This document shows, one piece after another, positions 60,445 to 64,000 of a DNA stretch of 64,000 bases. Location of the stretch: contig URGH01000002.1 of the NCBI GenBank assembly GCA_900547305.1, positions 1-64,000 of the forward strand. Direction: 5' to 3'. Below the pieces are notes generated by a model. The model was not told where the DNA came from. It ran no database searches and was given only the letters and a program-made list of their open reading frames with translations. Source of the stretch: an uncultured Oscillospiraceae bacterium (GTDB taxonomy: Bacteria > Bacillota > Clostridia > Oscillospirales > Acutalibacteraceae). The first letter of the stretch is position 1. Each line of letters begins with the position of its first letter. The translations under genes were made by a program, and so were the position numbers.

Positions 60445-61665
60445 ATGGCTAAAATAAAGGCTTGCGTTGCGGGGCTTGGAAACCGCGGCTATGGGTTGAT
60501 ACGCGATGTGCTTTTGAAGAATACGGATATTGAAATAGTTTCCGTATGCGATATTTATGAGGACAGGGTGGCACACGCCGCTCAAAAAATCAAGGAATAC
60601 GGCAACGAACCCGAGGGCTTTACCGATTATAAGCAGGCGCTTTCGGTTAAGGGGCTTAACGCCGTTTTTATATTCAGCGATTGGAGCACCCACACGGAAA
60701 TTGCCGTTTACGCTATGAAAAAGGGCATTGCCGTTGCAAGCGAGGTCGGGTGCGAATATACGCTTGAAAACTGCCAAAGACTTGTAAGAACAAGGGAAGA
60801 AACCGGAACCCCCTATATGTTTGTTGAAAACTGCTGCTGGGGTAAAGAAGAGCTGCTTGCAACCTCAATGGCGCGAAAAAATGTTTTCGGAACGATAGTG
60901 CATTGCGCGGGCGCTTATGCGCACGATTTGCGCAATGAAATAGCCTACGGTCATGTTACACGCCACTATCGCTTTGACAACTACCTTAACCGCTGCTGCG
61001 ATAACTACCCGACGCATGAGCTTGGACCCATTGCAAAACTGCTTGACATTAACCGCGGCAACAGAATAATGACTGTTTCGTCATTTGCCTCAAAAAGCGC
61101 GGGGCTTAGCGAATATATTAAAACCCGCGACGACGCAACCGATGAAATGAAAGCCGCTCACTTTGCGCAGGGTGATATTATTACCACCGTTTTGACCTGC
61201 GCGCGCGGCGAAACCGTTCTTTTGCGGCTTGACACTACCCTGCCGCGCTCCTACAGCCGTGATTTTACGGTTCGCGGCACAAAGGGGCTGTATATGCAGG
61301 ATACAAACTCGGTATTTCTTGACGGAGACGAGGAAGCGTTTGAGCCGGTGAAATATTACGAAAAGACGCTTAATAACGCTGTTAAATTTGAAGACGAATA
61401 CTTACCCGAAATTTGGAAAAACGTTACCGAGGAAACGCTGAAAGCCGGTCACGGCGGAATGGATTGGTTTGCCTACAAAGCCTTTACCGACGCGCTTATA
61501 AACGGTGAGGAAATGCCGATTGATGTGTACGATGCCGCTACGTGGCAGGCGGTGGCTGTGCTTTCGGAAATGTCAATAAAGCAGGGCGGTGCACCGCAGA
61601 TAATGCCCGATTTTACAAACGGAAAATGGTTTAAACGCCCGAGAAAGGATGTTTGCAGGCTGTAA
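60445..61665 (+). CDS. Gfo/Idh/MocA oxidoreductase, GH109-like
   Basis: 406 residues from the ATG at 60445 with AAGGAG upstream. N-terminal NAD-binding fold (KIKACVAGLGNRGYGLIRDVLL). The C-terminal part has GAYAHDLRNE and NYPTHELGPIAKLLDINRGNRI, which resemble the HDLR and YPTHGLGP blocks of family 109 NAD-dependent glycosidases (alpha-N-acetylgalactosaminidases). No signal peptide. It may cleave imported alpha-glycosides by a redox mechanism or be a plain sugar dehydrogenase. It is divergent from an AraC gene. Confidence 0.8.
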   Translation: MAKIKACVAGLGNRGYGLIRDVLLKNTDIEIVSVCDIYEDRVAHAAQKIKEYGNEPEGFTDYKQALSVKGLNAVFIFSDWSTHTEIAVYAMKKGIAVASEVGCEYTLENCQRLVRTREETGTPYMFVENCCWGKEELLATSMARKNVFGTIVHCAGAYAHDLRNEIAYGHVTRHYRFDNYLNRCCDNYPTHELGPIAKLLDINRGNRIMTVSSFASKSAGLSEYIKTRDDATDEMKAAHFAQGDIITTVLTCARGETVLLRLDTTLPRSYSRDFTVRGTKGLYMQDTNSVFLDGDEEAFEPVKYYEKTLNNAVKFEDEYLPEIWKNVTEETLKAGHGGMDWFAYKAFTDALINGEEMPIDVYDAATWQAVAVLSEMSIKQGGAPQIMPDFTNGKWFKRPRKDVCRL

Positions 61666-61682
61666 TATCGAATCGAAATGAG

Positions 61683-61710
61683 GACTCGGATTAACCGGGT
61701 CTTCTTTTTT
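61683..61710 (+). terminator. Terminator after the GH109-like gene
   Basis: GACTCGG and CCGGGTC (7-bp stem with one G-T pair) followed by TTCTTTTTT. Confidence 0.75.
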
Positions 61711-61722
61711 ATGCGAAAATAA

Positions 61723-61751
61723 TTGAAAAAATACACTCTATGTATTATAAT
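61723..61751 (+). promoter_or_regulatory. Promoter of lepA
   Basis: TTGAAA (61723-61728) and TATAAT (61746-61751), spacer 17. Confidence 0.8.
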
Positions 61752-61784
61752 ATAAAAGAATATATTTTATAAGGAGCAACAACA

Positions 61785-63590
61785 GTGGCTTTTCCGCTTG
61801 AAAACATAAGAAATTTTTGCATTGTGGCGCATATAGACCACGGCAAATCGACCCTTGCCGACCGACTTTTGGAGCTTACGCAATCGGTAGCCGAGCGCGA
61901 TATGGAAGAACAGATACTTGACAGTATGGATTTAGAGCGCGAGCGCGGCATTACCATAAAAGCCCATGCGGTAACGCTTTACTACAAGGCGAAGGACGGC
62001 AACGAATATGAGCTGAACCTTATTGACACCCCCGGGCACGTTGACTTTAACTACGAGGTTTCGCGCTCGCTTGCGGCGTGCGAGGGCGCGGTGCTTGTGG
62101 TGGACGCATCGCAGGGAATAGAGGCGCAGACCCTTGCCAACACCTATTTAGCGGTTGACCACGGGCTGGAGCTTTTGCCGGTTATAAACAAAATCGACCT
62201 GCCCTCGGCAGAGCCGGAGCGGGTGAAAAAGGAAATTGAGGATGTTATAGGTATTCCCGCAGAGGACGCGCCTATGATTTCCGCCAAAACGGGGCTTAAC
62301 GTTGAAGAGGTGCTGGAGCGCATTGTTACCGATATTCCGGCGCCCAAGGGCGACAGGTCAGCCCCGCTTAAAGCGCTTGTATTCGACTCTTACTATGACC
62401 CCTACAAGGGCGTTGTGGTTTATTTCAGGGTAATAAGCGGCAGACTTAAAACCGGCGATAAAATTAAAATGATGGCGACCGGCGCCGATTTTGATACGGT
62501 TGAAATAGGCAGAAAGCGCGCAACCTATATGGAGCCGTGCGATACGCTTGAGGCGGGCGAGGTAGGCTATCTTACCGCGTCAATCAAAACGGTGGACGAG
62601 GCGCGCGTGGGCGATACCGTTACCCTTGCCGAAAACCCGGCGGACGCTCCGCTTGAGGGCTACCGAAAGGTAAACCCCGTAGTGTTCTGCGGAATTTACC
62701 CGGCGGACGGCGCAAAGTACCCCGATCTTCGCGAGGCGCTTGAAAAGCTGAGCCTTAACGACGCATCGCTGCTTTTCGAGCCCGAAAGCTCAAAGGCGCT
62801 CGGCTTCGGTTTCCGCTGCGGTTTTTTGGGGCTATTGCATATGGAAATTATTGAAGAGCGGCTTGAGCGCGAGTATAACCTTGACCTTGTTACCACCGCG
62901 CCGAGCGTTGAGTATAAATTCCTGCTTACAAACGGCGAGACCGTAACGGTGGATAACCCCACAAACTACCCCGACCCGGCGGTTATAGCCGAGGCGCTTG
63001 AGCCTGTGGCGGACGTGCATATTTACAGCCCGAGCGAATATGTGGGGGCAATTATGCAGCTTTGCGAGGAGCGCCGCGGGGCGTATACCGATATGAAGTA
63101 TATGGGCGACAGGGTGGATATACACTATGTAATGCCTATGGGCGAAATTGTTTACGATTTCTTTGACGCGCTCAAATCCCGCACAAAGGGCTACGCAAGC
63201 TACGATTACGAGGCAAAGGGCTATGAAAAATCAAAGCTTGTAAAGCTTGACGTTATGCTTGCGGGCGACGTGGTGGACGCGCTTTCGTTTATAGTTCATT
63301 CCGATAATGCTTACAACAAAGCCCGCCGCATTGCCGAAAAGCTGAAGGATTACATTCCGCGCCAGCTTTTTGAGGTGCCTATACAGGTGGCGGTCTCGGG
63401 TAAGATAATTGCGCGCGAAACGGTTAAGGCGCTTAGAAAGGACGTTCTTGCAAAGTGCTACGGCGGCGATATAACCCGAAAGAAAAAGCTGCTTGAAAAG
63501 CAGAAAGAGGGTAAAAAGCGCATGCGCCGCTTAGGCTCGGTTGAAGTTCCGCAAGAGGCGTTTATGGCGGTATTAAAGCTTGACGAATAA
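61785..63590 (+). CDS. lepA: Elongation factor 4 (LepA), ribosome-associated GTPase
   Basis: 601 residues from a GTG start with AAGGAG eight bases upstream. G domain with [23 protein letters not shown] and NKIDL, domain II, and the LepA-specific C terminus ([22 protein letters not shown]). It binds stalled or late-initiating ribosomes. Full length. Confidence 0.98.
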   Translation: MAFPLENIRNFCIVAHIDHGKSTLADRLLELTQSVAERDMEEQILDSMDLERERGITIKAHAVTLYYKAKDGNEYELNLIDTPGHVDFNYEVSRSLAACEGAVLVVDASQGIEAQTLANTYLAVDHGLELLPVINKIDLPSAEPERVKKEIEDVIGIPAEDAPMISAKTGLNVEEVLERIVTDIPAPKGDRSAPLKALVFDSYYDPYKGVVVYFRVISGRLKTGDKIKMMATGADFDTVEIGRKRATYMEPCDTLEAGEVGYLTASIKTVDEARVGDTVTLAENPADAPLEGYRKVNPVVFCGIYPADGAKYPDLREALEKLSLNDASLLFEPESSKALGFGFRCGFLGLLHMEIIEERLEREYNLDLVTTAPSVEYKFLLTNGETVTVDNPTNYPDPAVIAEALEPVADVHIYSPSEYVGAIMQLCEERRGAYTDMKYMGDRVDIHYVMPMGEIVYDFFDALKSRTKGYASYDYEAKGYEKSKLVKLDVMLAGDVVDALSFIVHSDNAYNKARRIAEKLKDYIPRQLFEVPIQVAVSGKIIARETVKALRKDVLAKCYGGDITRKKKLLEKQKEGKKRMRRLGSVEVPQEAFMAVLKLDE

Positions 63591-63604
63591 GGAGAGTATA
63601 AAAA

Positions 63605-64000
63605 ATGACAAGAGCAGAAAGACATAAGGCAATAGTAAAGCGCAGAATTTTTATTGCGGTTTGCCTTTGCGTTTTATTGGCACTGGCTGTGCTTATAGCG
63701 TTTGTTGTAAAGTCGGCGCTCGGCGGCAAAAAAGGCGGCAGCTCGGGCGCTTCACAGGGCAGCAGCACGGTAAATGAATCGGTATCCGATGTGCAGAGCG
63801 AGGATCCCACGCCCAGCTACCCTGCAACGGGACCTAACGGGCTGGACGCGAATTTTTCGCAGCTTTTGCTTGTAAACGCGCAAAACCCGCTGCCCGAAAA
63901 TTACGATTACGAGGGCAACCTTACAACCATACCCGATAAGTATATTGGTGGATCTTTAAAGCAAATAGATAAAGACGTATGGCCTTATCTGCAAGCTATG
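63605..64000 (+). CDS. VanY-type D-alanyl-D-alanine carboxypeptidase, N-terminal part (cut by right edge)
   Basis: 132 codons visible; the rest is outside. A short basic N terminus, one membrane helix (RIFIAVCLCVLLALAVLIAFVV), a Gly/Ser/Glu-rich linker, then LLLVNAQNPLPENYDYEGNL and QIDKDVWPYLQAM, the conserved entry of the M15 VanY domain. It would trim the last D-Ala from peptidoglycan stem peptides outside the membrane. AAGGAG lies upstream of the ATG and 15 bases separate it from lepA. The zinc motifs are past the edge. Confidence 0.85.
   Translation, partial: MTRAERHKAIVKRRIFIAVCLCVLLALAVLIAFVVKSALGGKKGGSSGASQGSSTVNESVSDVQSEDPTPSYPATGPNGLDANFSQLLLVNAQNPLPENYDYEGNLTTIPDKYIGGSLKQIDKDVWPYLQAM

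Overview
The window comes from an anaerobic, probably endospore-forming low-GC Gram-positive bacterium, most likely a gut clostridium of the Ruminococcaceae/Oscillospiraceae type. The signs are an Rnf complex, reverse rubrerythrin with PerR, Rex, HemZ, sporulation genes yabP/yabQ, a T-box in front of thrS, bacterial/eukaryotic-type GlyQS, strong purine-rich ribosome binding sites and TTGACA-17-TATAAT promoters. Placement below order level is inference.

Region 1 (1-24.3 kb, all minus strand) is one glycan-utilisation locus, read from a promoter at 24309-24337. In transcription order it holds a GH125 alpha-mannosidase, a large cell-surface protein with repeated concanavalin-like units, a sugar-binding lipoprotein, a very large binding protein fused to carbohydrate-binding-like domains, two permeases, an NHL/TPR/Yip1 membrane protein, a DUF5696 protein, two more permeases, an intracellular GH31, a secreted membrane-anchored GH31, and a second repeat surface protein that runs off the left edge. 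No ABC ATPase and no regulator lie inside it. Copies of an 18-bp element flank the promoter. The logic appears to be surface capture and trimming, import by two permease pairs powered by an ATPase encoded elsewhere, and intracellular hydrolysis. The glycan is not known; GH125 suggests alpha-mannose-containing material.

Region 2 (24.4-43.8 kb, all minus strand) is core genome: mscL, an RNA methyltransferase, then a block matching the yabM-yabR order of Bacillus subtilis (yabR, divIC, yabQ, yabP, rqcP, hup, flippase), then mtnN, a zinc-ribbon protein, a nucleoside kinase, hemZ, an MBL hydrolase, dtd, rel, recJ and the complete rnfCDGEAB operon.

Region 3 (43.9-48.8 kb) starts with a YcxB-like gene broken by one in-frame stop, then tsaE-tsaB-rpiB-upp. 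After it comes a small accessory patch: two Xre-type regulators, each facing a divergent small gene across paired palindromic operators, separated by a roughly 400-bp cluster of dispersed GC-rich inverted repeats.

Region 4 (48.8-64 kb) is mostly housekeeping: T-box/thrS, two small unknown proteins, glyQS, a Na/Pi cotransporter, a TPP riboswitch with thiT, rplM-rpsI, tRNA-Thr(CGU), an Xre-type regulator, rex, perR-reverse rubrerythrin, an AraC regulator facing a GH109-like Gfo/Idh/MocA protein, lepA, and the start of a VanY-type carboxypeptidase cut by the right edge.

All calls were made by reading the sequence; no database search was run.
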